From contig NZ_LZHQ01000003.1 in NCBI RefSeq assembly GCF_001690655.1, positions 1-49,997 of the forward strand: DNA of 49,997 bases. Reading direction: 5' to 3'. This DNA is from Gilliamella sp. Occ3-1 (GTDB taxonomy: Bacteria > Pseudomonadota > Gammaproteobacteria > Enterobacterales > Orbaceae). Shown piece after piece: positions 9,116 to 18,714 of this stretch (position 1 is the stretch's first letter; every line of letters starts with the position of its first letter). Made by a program: the position numbers and the translations under genes. The notes under the pieces are model-generated. The model was given only the letters and a program-made list of their open reading frames with translations, was not told where the DNA came from and did not search any database.

Positions 9116-10837
9116 TTATGCTTTTTGACGGCGGCTTTGGATAAATTCAATGATTTTGTTAACTTTCACCATTTCTTTATCACCACCGGAACGGTGTTTG
9201 TATTCCACTTCTCCATTATCGAGATTGCGTTCACCAATTACGATAGTGTGAGGGATCCCGATTAGTTCCGCATCAGCAAACATCACGCCAGGGCGCTCTT
9301 TTCTATCGTCAAATAAAACTTCAATGCCAGCAGCTTGTAAATCAGCATAAAGTTTTTCGGCTGTTGCTTGAACTTTTTCGGATTTGTGCATGTTCATTGG
9401 AATAATGACAACGCTAAATGGAGCAATCGCTTCTGGCCATACAATACCACGATCGTCATGACATTGTTCAATTGCAGCAGCTACAATGCGGCTTACTCCA
9501 ATGCCGTAACAACCCATAATCATAACGTGGTTTTGTCCATCTTCACCTTGGACTGTTGCTTTCATTGCTTGTGAGTATTTAGTACCAAGTTGGAAGATAT
9601 GTCCCACTTCAATACCTCGTTTAATTTGTAATGTGCCTTTGCCATCAGGGCTAATATCTCCTTCAACCACATTACGGATGTCTTCAATGCGAGGTAAAGC
9701 AGTGTCACGTTCCCAATTGATATTAAAATAGTGTTTATGGTCAATGTTTGCACCAGCACTAAAGTCGCTCATAACAGCCACATCACGATCGATAATAATT
9801 GGCATGTTTAGATTTATTGGACCTAGCGAGCCTGGCCCTGCATTCACAATCGTACGGATTTCTTCTTCGGTTGCAAATTCAAGTGGTGAGGCAACGATAT
9901 CGATTTTTTCAGCTTTGATTTCATTTAATGTATGATCACCTCGAACCAGTAAAGCTACTAATTGATGACCACTCTCTTTCGTGGCTTTAACCATCAAGGT
10001 TTTTACGGTTTTTTCAATCGGTAAATTGAATTGTTCGACTAATTCGTCAATAGTTTTGGCATTAGGAGTATCGACTAACTCCATTGCTTTTGTAGGTTCA
10101 GCGCGTTTTTGTGTTGGTGCTAATGCTTGAGCCATTTCTATGTTAGCCGCATAATCAGATTCGGTTGAAAAAACAATATCATCTTCGCCACTGTCGGCTA
10201 ATACTTGGAACTCATGTGACCAGTTACCACCAATTGATCCTGTATCAGCACGCACCGCTCTAAAGTTTAAACCAGCACGTGTAAAAACTGCGCTATAGGC
10301 TTTATACATTTCATCATAAGTTTCTTGTAATGATTCTTGTGTAGTATGGAAAGAGTATGCATCTTTCATAATAAATTCACGTGAACGCATCACACCAAAG
10401 CGAGGGCGTACTTCATCTCGAAATTTGGTTTGAATCTGATACACGTTAAGTGGTAATTGTTTATATGAGCTAACTTCATTACGTAGTAAGTCTGTAATGA
10501 CTTCCTCATGAGTTGGGCCTAGAACAAAATCACGGTCGCCACGATCTTTAATACGTAATAATTCAGGGCCATATTGTTCCCAACGTCCGCTTTCTTGCCA
10601 AATATCAGCAGGCTGTACAACTGGCATTAATACTTCTATTGCACCGGCTTTATTCATCTCTTCACGGACAATATTTTCTACTTTTTTAAGTACGCGGTAA
10701 CCAGTGGGAAGCCAGGTATATAATCCAGCAGCCACTTTGCGGATCATGCCTGCACGTAACATTAATTGATGGCTAATGACTTCAGCATCAGCAGGGGTTT
10801 CTTTTAACGTAGAAAGAAGATATTTACTGGTTCGCAT
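9116..10837 (-). CDS. proS: Prolyl-tRNA synthetase
   Basis: Charges tRNA-Pro with proline. This is the bacterial type with an editing (INS) domain inserted between class II motifs 2 and 3. Visible motifs are [20 protein letters not shown] at the N-terminus, motif 2 region [21 protein letters not shown], the insertion at about residues 225-395, motif 3 region [14 protein letters not shown], and the C-terminal anticodon-binding domain. Length is 573 aa against 572 in E. coli. The start ATG at 10837 has AGGA about 8 nt upstream. A matching tRNA-Pro(UGG) gene lies at 29214-29290. Confidence 0.97.
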   Translation of the reverse strand: MRTSKYLLSTLKETPADAEVISHQLMLRAGMIRKVAAGLYTWLPTGYRVLKKVENIVREEMNKAGAIEVLMPVVQPADIWQESGRWEQYGPELLRIKDRGDRDFVLGPTHEEVITDLLRNEVSSYKQLPLNVYQIQTKFRDEVRPRFGVMRSREFIMKDAYSFHTTQESLQETYDEMYKAYSAVFTRAGLNFRAVRADTGSIGGNWSHEFQVLADSGEDDIVFSTESDYAANIEMAQALAPTQKRAEPTKAMELVDTPNAKTIDELVEQFNLPIEKTVKTLMVKATKESGHQLVALLVRGDHTLNEIKAEKIDIVASPLEFATEEEIRTIVNAGPGSLGPINLNMPIIIDRDVAVMSDFSAGANIDHKHYFNINWERDTALPRIEDIRNVVEGDISPDGKGTLQIKRGIEVGHIFQLGTKYSQAMKATVQGEDGQNHVMIMGCYGIGVSRIVAAAIEQCHDDRGIVWPEAIAPFSVVIIPMNMHKSEKVQATAEKLYADLQAAGIEVLFDDRKERPGVMFADAELIGIPHTIVIGERNLDNGEVEYKHRSGGDKEMVKVNKIIEFIQSRRQKA

Positions 10838-11144
10838 AAATTTATCCTAAAAAAATTTATTTATAAATATATATGATAAAAATGTGAGCTAGTTTAGCAG
10901 TACCAAGCGTAACACTAAAGTAATTTTATTGTTATTTTTAATATGGAATTCTTGTAATACCTCCAACTCAGCATTAATAAAGTATGTTTTTAAATTATAG
11001 TCGCTAAATACAGATTATTTGGCTATAGAATGGCAGTATGTTTTACTTTTTTGTATCAATATTAATACTTTATTAATTTTTATTTTGCTAGGTATCAAAT
11101 TGGATATTTTTCATCATATTGATTATATTTAATTTTTTGTTTTT

Positions 11145-11164
11145 TGTGTGATAAAGATCACTTT
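11145..11164 (+). promoter_or_regulatory. CRP-type site upstream of sdaC
   Basis: TGTGA-N6-TCACT at 11147-11162 matches the CRP consensus TGTGA-N6-TCACA in nine of ten half-site bases. It overlaps a possible -35 (TTGTAA, 11163-11168) with -10-like TCATAT or TATCAT near 11184-11191, which would put the site about 43 nt before the start point, as in class II CRP promoters. The next feature is the GGAG ribosome site and ATG of sdaC. The match is direct; the promoter class is inference. Confidence 0.7.
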
Positions 11165-11223
11165 GTAAAAGTTATTAAATTGATATCATATGCGCAGAAT
11201 TTTAGATTGAGGAGTAGTTCAAA

Positions 11224-12522
11224 ATGAGTACGTTAATGACTAACGAAAATGTAATAGATTCATGTAAAGAATCAAAATTACCTAAATGGCGAAAAAGTGA
11301 TACGTTATGGATACTTAGCCTTTATGGTACAGCGATTGGTGCTGGAGTACTTTTTCTACCAATTAATGCAGGTGTCGGTGGGTTAATTCCGTTGCTGGTT
11401 ATGTTGGTTCTTGCCTTTCCTATGACATTTTTTGCTCATCAAGCTTTGTGTCGATTTGTATTATCAGGTAAAAGTCGCGATGGCGATATTACCGTTGTTG
11501 TTGAAGAGGCTTTTGGGCGCACAGCAGGAAACTGGATAACTGTACTTTATTTTTTTGCAATTTACCCAATATTATTAGTATATAGCGTTGGTATTACAAA
11601 TACAGTAGATAGCTTTATGGTTCATCAATTAGGAATGGAGTCATTACCACGAGCTTTACTTTCATTTGTTTTAGTTGCATTTTTAATGTCAATTGTTCAC
11701 TTTGGCGAAGAACTTATTGTTAAAGTTATGTCAATATTAGTTTTTCCATTTATTGCCGTTTTAATGATTTTAGCGTTATTTTTAATTCCTGAGTGGAATG
11801 GTGAAATTTTTACCAATTTGTCTTTTGGTAGTAGTGACGGAGAACAAAGTATTTTAATGACACTTTGGTTAGTTATTCCTGTTATGGTTTTTGCATTTAA
11901 TCATTCACCAATTATTTCATCTTTAGCGGTAGCTAAACGTAAAGAATATGGTGACGTTTATGCTGAACCTAAATGTACTAGAATTATTGCAGCAAGCAAT
12001 ATCATGATGGTTGTAACAGTGATGTTTTTTGTTTTTAGTTGTGCGCTTTGCTTGTCGCCTGCTGAACTTTTAGATGCAAAAGCTCAAAATATCTCAACGT
12101 TGTCATATTTGGCTAATCGATTTAATTCACCTGTTATTGAGTATATTGGTCCTCCAATTGCATTTATTGCAATGGCTAAATCGTTTTTAGGTCACTATCT
12201 AGGTGGTAAAGAAGGATTTAATGGTGTTGTTAATAAATTTTTGCGTAGCCGTAATAAAACAATTTCAGAAAACAAACTTGATAAATTAGCTATTGCCTTT
12301 ATGTTTGTAACTGCTTGGGGGGTTGCAACATTAAATCCAAGTATTTTAGGTCTTATTGAATCACTTGGTGGTCCAATTTTAGCTGTGTTGTTGTTTTTAA
12401 TGCCAATGTATGCAATTCATAAATTACCTGTACTAGCAAAATATAAAGGAAGGCTAAGTAATGTGTTTATTGTTGTTATGGGATTAGTTGCAATTTCAGC
12501 CGCTATCTATAATTTATTATAA
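11224..12522 (+). CDS. sdaC: Serine/proton symporter SdaC
   Basis: Inner-membrane importer of L-serine, of the hydroxy/aromatic amino acid permease family. About eleven membrane segments are visible. Strong E. coli SdaC matches include LYGTAIGAGVLFLPINAGVG, YFFAIYPILLVYSVGITNT, VMVFAFNHSPIISSLAVAKR and AKSFLGHYLGGKEGFNG. Length is 432 aa against 429. The ribosome site GGAG sits 9 nt before the ATG at 11224. A CRP-type site precedes it, and the serine dehydratase sdaA follows 289 nt later on the same strand, so uptake and deamination are encoded side by side as in the enteric sdaCB pair. Confidence 0.95.
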   Translation: MSTLMTNENVIDSCKESKLPKWRKSDTLWILSLYGTAIGAGVLFLPINAGVGGLIPLLVMLVLAFPMTFFAHQALCRFVLSGKSRDGDITVVVEEAFGRTAGNWITVLYFFAIYPILLVYSVGITNTVDSFMVHQLGMESLPRALLSFVLVAFLMSIVHFGEELIVKVMSILVFPFIAVLMILALFLIPEWNGEIFTNLSFGSSDGEQSILMTLWLVIPVMVFAFNHSPIISSLAVAKRKEYGDVYAEPKCTRIIAASNIMMVVTVMFFVFSCALCLSPAELLDAKAQNISTLSYLANRFNSPVIEYIGPPIAFIAMAKSFLGHYLGGKEGFNGVVNKFLRSRNKTISENKLDKLAIAFMFVTAWGVATLNPSILGLIESLGGPILAVLLFLMPMYAIHKLPVLAKYKGRLSNVFIVVMGLVAISAAIYNLL

Positions 12523-12683
12523 AATTTAATTCATGGGTAATTACCACTTACTTGTTTATTTAATATATAAAACCTACTGGCATTCGTTGGTAGGTAAATA
12601 CAGCTACTAGTAAAATAATCTACCGATATAGCAAGAATTAACTATTAATGGGTATTAAAACTTATTTTCATAATCTCAAAAGT

Positions 12684-12697
12684 GATACCTAGGTATC
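12684..12697. promoter_or_regulatory. Perfect palindrome upstream of sdaA
   Basis: GATACCTAGGTATC is a perfect 14-bp palindrome, 115 nt before the sdaA start. The 289-nt sdaC-sdaA gap suggests that sdaA has its own control region. It could be an operator; the binding protein is unknown. A separate short stem (ACCTAC 12572-12577, GTAGGT 12590-12595) lies closer to sdaC but lacks a U-tract. Confidence 0.35.
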
Positions 12698-12811
12698 TGT
12701 ATGGGGTAAGTGGCAAGATGATTATTGGCTATTTTATTAGCAAAAGTTAATTCGTAAAGATATCACTAGGATAGCAGTATTAATTTAAGTTTTGCATCAA
12801 AAGGGAAAAAT

Positions 12812-14179
12812 ATGAGTTCGGTATTTGAAATATTTAAAATTGGCATTGGACCTTCAAGCTCACATACAGTAGGACCAATGAGGGCAGGGAAGGCATTCAT
12901 AGATCAACTAATCAGTAATAACATGATGGCATCAGTAACAAAAATTGTGGCTGATGTTTATGGCTCTTTGTCGTTAACAGGCAAAGGTCATCAAACAGAT
13001 ATTGCTATTATTATGGGATTAGCTGGCGAAAAACCTGATTCTGTTGATATTGATAGTATTCCAAGTGTTATCGAAAAACTTAGCCAAACTCAGCGGTTAT
13101 CTATTTACAATGATCGTTATGAAATCGATTTTCCGTTGGAAAGTTGTATGGTGTTTCATTCTAAATTTTTACCATTACATGAAAATGGTATGACTTTGAG
13201 TGCATATAGCGGCGATAAATTAGTTTTTCAGAAAACTTATTATTCTGTTGGCGGTGGTCAGATTGTTGAAGAAGAGCAGTTTGGTCAACAAGAGCAGGAT
13301 TCAGTAAAATTTCCTTATCCATTTGCTTCAGCTGAGCAATTATTAAAACATTGTGAAGATAACTCATTATCAATTTCTAGTATTATGATGAAAAATGAGT
13401 TGCAAATACACTCTTATGAAGAAATTGAATCCTATTTTTCTCGTGTTGGGCAAACTATTTTGGAATGTATCAAACGAGGTATGAATACAGAAGGGCTATT
13501 ACCAGGACCACTTAAAGTTCCTCGTCGTGCGTTTTCGTTATACCGTCAATTGTCTACCACTAAGGATAAATTTATTAGTGATCCAATGGTGATTATTGAT
13601 TGGGTAAATATGTTTGCGCTTGCAGTTAGTGAGGAAAATGCAGCAGGAGGACGAGTGGTTACTGCGCCAACAAATGGTGCATGTGGTATTATACCTGCTG
13701 TGCTCGCTTATTATGATAAATTTATTAATCCAGTTACACCTGATATTTATATTCGTTTCTTTCTAACTTGTGGCGCAATAGGACAACTTTATCAAATAAA
13801 TGCTTCTATTTCTGGTGCAGAAGTGGGATGTCAAGGGGAAGTTGGCGTTGCTTGTTCTATGGCTGCGGCAGGACTTGCTGAGCTTTTAGGCGGTAATCCT
13901 CAACAAGTATGCATGGCGGCAGAAATAGCAATGGAGCATAACTTAGGCTTGACTTGTGATCCAGTTGCAGGCCAAGTTCAGGTTCCTTGTATTGAGCGAA
14001 ATGCCATTGCCGCAGTAAAATCGATAAATGCGACAAGAATGGCTTTAAGACGAATTACTGCAGCAAAAGTATCTTTAGATAAAGTTATTAAAACAATGTA
14101 TGAAACAGGAAAGGATATGAATGCAAAATATCGAGAAACATCGCGTGGTGGGCTAGCAATTACGGTTCATTGTAATTAG
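12812..14179 (+). CDS. sdaA: L-serine dehydratase (iron-sulfur type)
   Basis: Converts L-serine to pyruvate and ammonia using a [4Fe-4S] cluster. This is the single-chain form: an N-terminal beta domain ([15 protein letters not shown] near residue 12) is joined to the alpha domain ([19 protein letters not shown] segment, [18 protein letters not shown]). The cluster cysteines lie in the stretch [20 protein letters not shown], continuing with [15 protein letters not shown], and later [14 protein letters not shown]. Length is 455 aa, as for E. coli SdaA and SdaB; I cannot separate these two paralogs, so the symbol is by family. With sdaC upstream it forms a serine-degradation unit that feeds pyruvate to fermentation. 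Confidence 0.93.
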   Translation: MSSVFEIFKIGIGPSSSHTVGPMRAGKAFIDQLISNNMMASVTKIVADVYGSLSLTGKGHQTDIAIIMGLAGEKPDSVDIDSIPSVIEKLSQTQRLSIYNDRYEIDFPLESCMVFHSKFLPLHENGMTLSAYSGDKLVFQKTYYSVGGGQIVEEEQFGQQEQDSVKFPYPFASAEQLLKHCEDNSLSISSIMMKNELQIHSYEEIESYFSRVGQTILECIKRGMNTEGLLPGPLKVPRRAFSLYRQLSTTKDKFISDPMVIIDWVNMFALAVSEENAAGGRVVTAPTNGACGIIPAVLAYYDKFINPVTPDIYIRFFLTCGAIGQLYQINASISGAEVGCQGEVGVACSMAAAGLAELLGGNPQQVCMAAEIAMEHNLGLTCDPVAGQVQVPCIERNAIAAVKSINATRMALRRITAAKVSLDKVIKTMYETGKDMNAKYRETSRGGLAITVHCN

Positions 14180-14203
14180 GTTGTTGCTATTTTTCTGTCG
14201 AAT

Positions 14204-14225
14204 TCGCCGATTGTAAAATCGGCGA
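14204..14225. terminator. Hairpin between convergent sdaA and XRE gene
   Basis: A perfect 8-bp stem TCGCCGAT (14204-14211) / ATCGGCGA (14218-14225) has a 6-nt loop. No U-tract follows on either strand, so it is a poor classical terminator, but its position between converging genes suggests a role in ending transcripts. Confidence 0.45.
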
Positions 14226-14240
14226 GACATTAGATTGTAT

Positions 14241-14600
14241 TTAATGTTTCCAGTGCATAGTATTAACTTTAGAGCGCAAGAAATCATTTTCAGTTAGTAC
14301 ATCTACCCGTTCAGTTTTTACTTTTCGTTGTTTTCTTTTTCGTTTTGGTTGTTCTGCTGAGGCAATATGGATAACTTCGTTATAGGCAAGTAAATTATTA
14401 AGTTGATCAAGTTCGCCTAATCCACGGAGGACGGAAATTAATGTTTGTAATGTAATTGATTCGCCTTGTTCAATACGTTTTATTGTGGCAATGCCAATTT
14501 TGGATTTTTGCGCAAGTTCTAGTTGAGATAAATTTTTCTCAATTCTGGCTAATTTTATTCTACGACATAGCATAGCAATCATGTCGGTAGTTTCATTCAT
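14241..14600 (-). CDS. XRE-family helix-turn-helix regulator
   Basis: Small DNA-binding protein of 119 aa. The HTH_3 domain spans about residues 8-62: RIKLARIEKNLSQLELAQKS and GIATIKRIEQGESI carry the typical first helices, turn and recognition helix. A basic stretch (PKRKRKQRKVK) follows, then a short tail. The frame is open from 14639, but the ATG at 14600 has AAGGGT about 6 nt upstream and gives a normal XRE start, so I use it. An 8-bp inverted repeat lies 18 nt upstream of the start (see the operator entry), which suggests autoregulation. No toxin gene of the HipA or RelE type is adjacent, so an antitoxin role is not supported. Targets are unknown. Confidence 0.8.
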   Translation of the reverse strand: MNETTDMIAMLCRRIKLARIEKNLSQLELAQKSKIGIATIKRIEQGESITLQTLISVLRGLGELDQLNNLLAYNEVIHIASAEQPKRKRKQRKVKTERVDVLTENDFLRSKVNTMHWKH

Positions 14601-14618
14601 GAAGTACCCTTTTTGTTT

Positions 14619-14642
14619 GATATGCCACATGATGGGCATATC
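14619..14642 (-). promoter_or_regulatory. Likely operator of the XRE regulator
   Basis: Inverted repeat GATATGCC (14619-14626) and GGCATATC (14635-14642) with an 8-nt spacer; the arms are perfectly complementary and their centres are 16 bp apart. It sits directly before the XRE gene start at 14600, where a repressor would block transcription or initiation. Binding by this protein is inference. Confidence 0.5.
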
Positions 14643-14665
14643 TCATATTGCTATTTATATTGTTT

Positions 14666-16051
14666 TTAAACTAGTGGTTCTTGATTTTTTATTTGTTTGT
14701 CTTTTAATCTTTCTAAAATCTTTTTATGGATACCATTAAAGCTACCATTACTCATAATTAAAATTGCATCGGTTGGTTTAGCTGATTTTGTGATCATTTC
14801 AACTAATAAATCGATATCGCCAGTCCAGTAAGCAGGTTGAATACAAGCATCAACCACATCGGCTACTAACCATGGCAATTGTTCAGGTTGAAACATAAAA
14901 ATTTCATCAGCACGGCCAAGTGATGGGGCTAGTTCATCTTTAGATACCCCTAATTTCATTGTATTTGAGCGAGGCTCAAGTACAGCTAAAATGCGACGAT
15001 TAGCTCCTATTTTACTACGTAAAGCTTCTAAAGTGGCTACTATTGCAGTTGGGTGGTGAGCAAAGTCATCATAGATTTCAATATTATTAACATCACCATA
15101 AAATTCTAACCTTCTTTTAGCATTGACAAAGGAACCTAATGCTAAACAAGCATCAACAGGATCAATGCCTACATTATGAGCTGCTGCAATTGCCATTAGT
15201 GCGTTATGCATATTATGTTCGCCAACTAATGAATATTTTACTTCGCCAACTTTTTTATTATTAAAGTAAACCGCAAAATGGCTCGCATCATTATTCATAC
15301 GTTGTGCTAGCCAGCCATTTTCAGATTCAGTAAAAGTTTTTTGGCTCCAACAACCTTTAGCTAATACTTGTTTTAAATTTACATCTTCTTGTGGTGAGAT
15401 AATTAATCCATTACTTGGCACTAAACGAACCAAATGGTGAAATTGTTTTTGAATAGAAATGAGATCATCAAAAATATCAGCATGATCAAATTCTAGATTA
15501 TTCATGATAAGTGTTTTTGGGCAGTAATGCATGAATTTTGAACGTTTATCAAAGAACGAGCAATCATATTCATCTGCTTCAATAACAAAATAATTGCCTT
15601 CACCTAATCTTGCGGATACATCAAAATTACCCGGTATACCACCAATAACGAATCCTTGTTTGTAATCTTGTTTTTCTAAAATCCAATTGACCATCCCAGC
15701 AGTTGTAGTTTTACCATGAGTTCCTGCAATAGCAATGACCCAACGATCTCGTAATACATTGTCATGTAACCATTGAGGTGCTGAAATATAAGGAATGTTA
15801 TTATCTAAAATATATTCAACACAAGGATTACCTCTTGATAGCGCATTGCCGATAATGACTAAATCAGGTCTTGATGTTAGTTGTGATGGATCATACCCTT
15901 CAATGATATCAATGTGTTCTTTTTGTAAAAGTGTACTCATTGGTGGGTAAACATTTTTATCTGAACCCGTTACTTTATGACCTAGAGAACGGGCTATCAA
16001 GGCAATCCCTGCCATAAATGTGCCACAAATTCCAAGAATATGAATATGCAT
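14666..16051 (-). CDS. mpl: Murein peptide ligase Mpl
   Basis: Cytoplasmic Mur-ligase-family enzyme that attaches recycled tripeptide L-Ala-gamma-D-Glu-meso-DAP to UDP-MurNAc. The N-terminus MHIHILGICGTFMAGIALIA is the family nucleotide-binding start, the ATP loop is GTHGKTTTAGM near residue 110, and FVIEADEYDCSFFDKRSKF and YDDFAHHPTAI are diagnostic of Mpl rather than MurC. Length is 461 aa against 457 in E. coli. The neighbour upstream on the same strand is recJ, 120 nt away; E. coli mpl has different neighbours. Confidence 0.95.
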   Translation of the reverse strand: MHIHILGICGTFMAGIALIARSLGHKVTGSDKNVYPPMSTLLQKEHIDIIEGYDPSQLTSRPDLVIIGNALSRGNPCVEYILDNNIPYISAPQWLHDNVLRDRWVIAIAGTHGKTTTAGMVNWILEKQDYKQGFVIGGIPGNFDVSARLGEGNYFVIEADEYDCSFFDKRSKFMHYCPKTLIMNNLEFDHADIFDDLISIQKQFHHLVRLVPSNGLIISPQEDVNLKQVLAKGCWSQKTFTESENGWLAQRMNNDASHFAVYFNNKKVGEVKYSLVGEHNMHNALMAIAAAHNVGIDPVDACLALGSFVNAKRRLEFYGDVNNIEIYDDFAHHPTAIVATLEALRSKIGANRRILAVLEPRSNTMKLGVSKDELAPSLGRADEIFMFQPEQLPWLVADVVDACIQPAYWTGDIDLLVEMITKSAKPTDAILIMSNGSFNGIHKKILERLKDKQIKNQEPLV

Positions 16052-16171
16052 TTTGAATCCTTAACGTTGTATAAATTTTATATCACTAGTATTAGGCCAA
16101 CCATTACTTATTTGATTGGTAAACAGATGTAAATTCAGCTCAACTCTGTAATTATAATCGATTCTGATTGT

Positions 16172-17908
16172 TTATGCGAGAGGCCATAGATGTTTAACTA
16201 TTAATAGAGGGGCTTTGTTGCCGCGGTATTCATCTACATCTAAATGGTAAACTATTTTCACATTTTTTATCGATTTATCAGGCCATTGCTGTCGATTTAC
16301 ATTAAAAACTATCCCTTCAATAAGTGGACCTCCGTTTTGGGATTCTAGCACTAGTTTTAGGTGCTTGTCTGAAAGTAGTCGCTGTTGATGAATAATAAAT
16401 TCACCATCAAAAATGGGAGTGTAGAATCCTTCTCCCCATGGTCCTGATTCTTTTAATCGCTTGGCGATTTCGTAAGTAAGATCTTGGCTATCTATTTCAC
16501 CATCAGTTTCAATAATTGATTCTAGCAAATCAAGCTTTAAGTGTGTATCTAAAAGTGTTTCAAAGTTATTTTTAAAATGTTCTAAATTTTCTTCCCGAAT
16601 AGTTAATCCAACAGCCATTGCATGACCTCCAAAACTGATTATTAAATCAGGATTTTGCTGATTTAATTCATCAAGAAGATCGCGTAAATGAACGCCTTTA
16701 ATTGAACGTCCTGAGCCTTTTAGAAAACCATCTTCTGTTGAGGCGAAAGATATGACTGGTCGATGATATTTATCTTTTAAACGTGAAGATAAGATCCCAA
16801 TAATGCCTTGATGCCATTCTGGATGATGGAACACGAGTAAATTAGGAATTGTGATATTTTGTTTTTCAATTTCTTGAATAAATGATAAGGCCTCTTTATG
16901 CATCATTTGCTCAATTAACTTTCGATCACTATTGAGATTATCCAAATCTATAGCTTTGTTGATTGCTGAATCAGAATTATCACAAAGTAGTAATTCAACT
17001 CCCAATGACATATTGTCCATTCTGCCTGCTGCATTTAATCGTGGCGCTATATAAAAAGCTAAATCGGTAGATGTAAGATTAATAAGATCTTTTTTAGATA
17101 CCTGTAATAAGGCTTTGATACCATCACAACAATAACCAGCTCGTATTCTGTTTATACCCTGATGAACTAAAATACGGTTGTTATGATCAAGCCTAACCAC
17201 GTCAGCAATAGTGCCTAAAGCAACTAGATCTAATAAATTTGCTGCATTATATTCAGCTAAATTATTGTCGGAGAACCACTTTTCTTGCCGTAATTTTGCT
17301 CGTAAAGCCAGCATAAAGTAAAAAGCTACACCCACCCCAGCTAAATGCTTAGATGGAAATGTACAATTAGGTAAATTAGGATTGATTATGGCATCAGCAT
17401 TAGGTAGTAGCTCAGGGCATAAATGGTGATCAGTAATAATGACTGACAATCCTGATTGCTTGGCAAAATCTACAGCTTCAATAGCTGATATTCCGTTGTC
17501 AACGGTAATAATAAGTTGTGCATTTTGTAATATAGCTTTTTTAACAACTGAAACACTTAATCCATATCCATCATCAAAGCGATCAGGAATGATATAATCA
17601 ACAAATTGGTACCCCATATTTTTTAGGGCTCTGACGGTTAAAGCAGTACTGGTGGCACCATCAGTATCAAAATCACCAACAATCATGATTTGTTGATTAT
17701 TTTTCATTACTGAATAAAGAATTTCGACTGCCTTTTCAATACCATCTAGTTTATCGTAATTACATAGATTGCGTGTGGTGTAATCAAGATCTTGCATGCT
17801 AGTAATACCACGCAATGCATAAATCCGTTGTAATAATAACGGAATATCATCAGAAAATTTTGGAAGTACTTCAGGTAATTTGCGATGTTTTAATTTACTT
17901 TTTTTCAT
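16172..17908 (-). CDS. recJ: Single-stranded-DNA-specific exonuclease RecJ
   Basis: 5'-3' exonuclease for recombination and mismatch repair. DHH-family motifs are in order: GDFDTDGATSTAL, VDNGISA, ITDHHLCPE, a DHHA1 region and GGHAMAVGLTI. The C-terminal OB-like domain is present. Length is 578 aa against 577 in E. coli. It is the last gene of xerD-dsbC-recJ, the same order and orientation as in E. coli. A 6-bp stem with GAAU loop (TAGCGC/GCGCTA, 17920-17935) lies in the 82-nt gap after dsbC and may tune transcript stability. Confidence 0.96.
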   Translation of the reverse strand: MKKSKLKHRKLPEVLPKFSDDIPLLLQRIYALRGITSMQDLDYTTRNLCNYDKLDGIEKAVEILYSVMKNNQQIMIVGDFDTDGATSTALTVRALKNMGYQFVDYIIPDRFDDGYGLSVSVVKKAILQNAQLIITVDNGISAIEAVDFAKQSGLSVIITDHHLCPELLPNADAIINPNLPNCTFPSKHLAGVGVAFYFMLALRAKLRQEKWFSDNNLAEYNAANLLDLVALGTIADVVRLDHNNRILVHQGINRIRAGYCCDGIKALLQVSKKDLINLTSTDLAFYIAPRLNAAGRMDNMSLGVELLLCDNSDSAINKAIDLDNLNSDRKLIEQMMHKEALSFIQEIEKQNITIPNLLVFHHPEWHQGIIGILSSRLKDKYHRPVISFASTEDGFLKGSGRSIKGVHLRDLLDELNQQNPDLIISFGGHAMAVGLTIREENLEHFKNNFETLLDTHLKLDLLESIIETDGEIDSQDLTYEIAKRLKESGPWGEGFYTPIFDGEFIIHQQRLLSDKHLKLVLESQNGGPLIEGIVFNVNRQQWPDKSIKNVKIVYHLDVDEYRGNKAPLLIVKHLWPLA

Positions 17909-17919
17909 AATTTATATGC

Positions 17920-17935
17920 TAGCGCATTCGCGCTA
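17920..17935 (-). other. Short hairpin in the dsbC-recJ gap
   Basis: Stem TAGCGC (17920-17925) and GCGCTA (17930-17935) with a 4-nt loop, just before the recJ start. There is no U-tract, so it is not a standard terminator; it may be a processing or stability element inside the operon. Confidence 0.35.
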
Positions 17936-17990
17936 ACATGTGTTTTCATTTTATATTTAAATTTTAGCAACAATAACTGCTAATTTTTAT

Positions 17991-18689
17991 TTAGTTTTTG
18001 TGATCAAGAAATTCAATTAGTTTATCTGCAGGCACGTAACCTGAAACAAGTTGACCGTTAGGTAAAACAATTGCAGGTGTGCCTCCAATCCCTAACTTTT
18101 TACCGACGTTAAATTGTTGTGTTACATAAGGTATCATGCTGCTTGCTGGAGAAATTGTATTACCTTTGTATGCATTGTCAAATGCAGCTTTGCGATCAGC
18201 CATGCTCCAAATAGATTGCATGTTTTTGCCAACATCACTGTCAGCACCTGCACGAGGGAATGCAAAATAGTGAACTGAAACACCCGCTTCTAAATACTTA
18301 TCAATATTTTCATGTAACAGTTTACAGTAATGGCAAGTATAATCAGTAAATACTGAAATGATGTATTTTTCATTTTTAGCTTTATAAATAATGGCATCTT
18401 TTTCAATTGATTTTATTAGACTAAGATTGATGCTGTTAGCAATGTTTTCTGGTTCATCACCTTGTAAATCAAAAATAGAACCTTGAATTAAGTATTTACC
18501 ATCTTTACTAATGTATACAATACCTTCTGGCGTGCTAACGCTTTTAAAATCTTTAATTGGACTATCAAAAATTTTTGATTCTTTGCTATCGTAACCGAAT
18601 TTATCTAAAGATTTTGCAATTTCATTATTACTTGCTAATACTGAACTTGAAATTAACGCTAAGCCTAAACATATAACTAATTTTTTCAT
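17991..18689 (-). CDS. dsbC: Periplasmic disulfide isomerase DsbC
   Basis: Rearranges wrong disulfides in the periplasm and is kept reduced by DsbD. A signal peptide ends at about SSVLASN, followed by an N-terminal dimerisation domain and a thioredoxin fold with the active site CHYC at residues 119-122 (CGYC in E. coli). The cis-proline loop is GGTPAIVLPNG. The protein lacks the second, structural disulfide of E. coli DsbC: the two positions read SIWSMAD and PASSMI, where E. coli has Cys in both. No other Cys exists in the mature protein. Length is 232 aa against 236. It lies between xerD and recJ, 25 nt after xerD's stop, so cotranscription is likely. Confidence 0.94.
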   Translation of the reverse strand: MKKLVICLGLALISSSVLASNNEIAKSLDKFGYDSKESKIFDSPIKDFKSVSTPEGIVYISKDGKYLIQGSIFDLQGDEPENIANSINLSLIKSIEKDAIIYKAKNEKYIISVFTDYTCHYCKLLHENIDKYLEAGVSVHYFAFPRAGADSDVGKNMQSIWSMADRKAAFDNAYKGNTISPASSMIPYVTQQFNVGKKLGIGGTPAIVLPNGQLVSGYVPADKLIEFLDHKN

Positions 18690-18714
18690 TCAATTATCCT
18701 TATTTTTGTCAACT

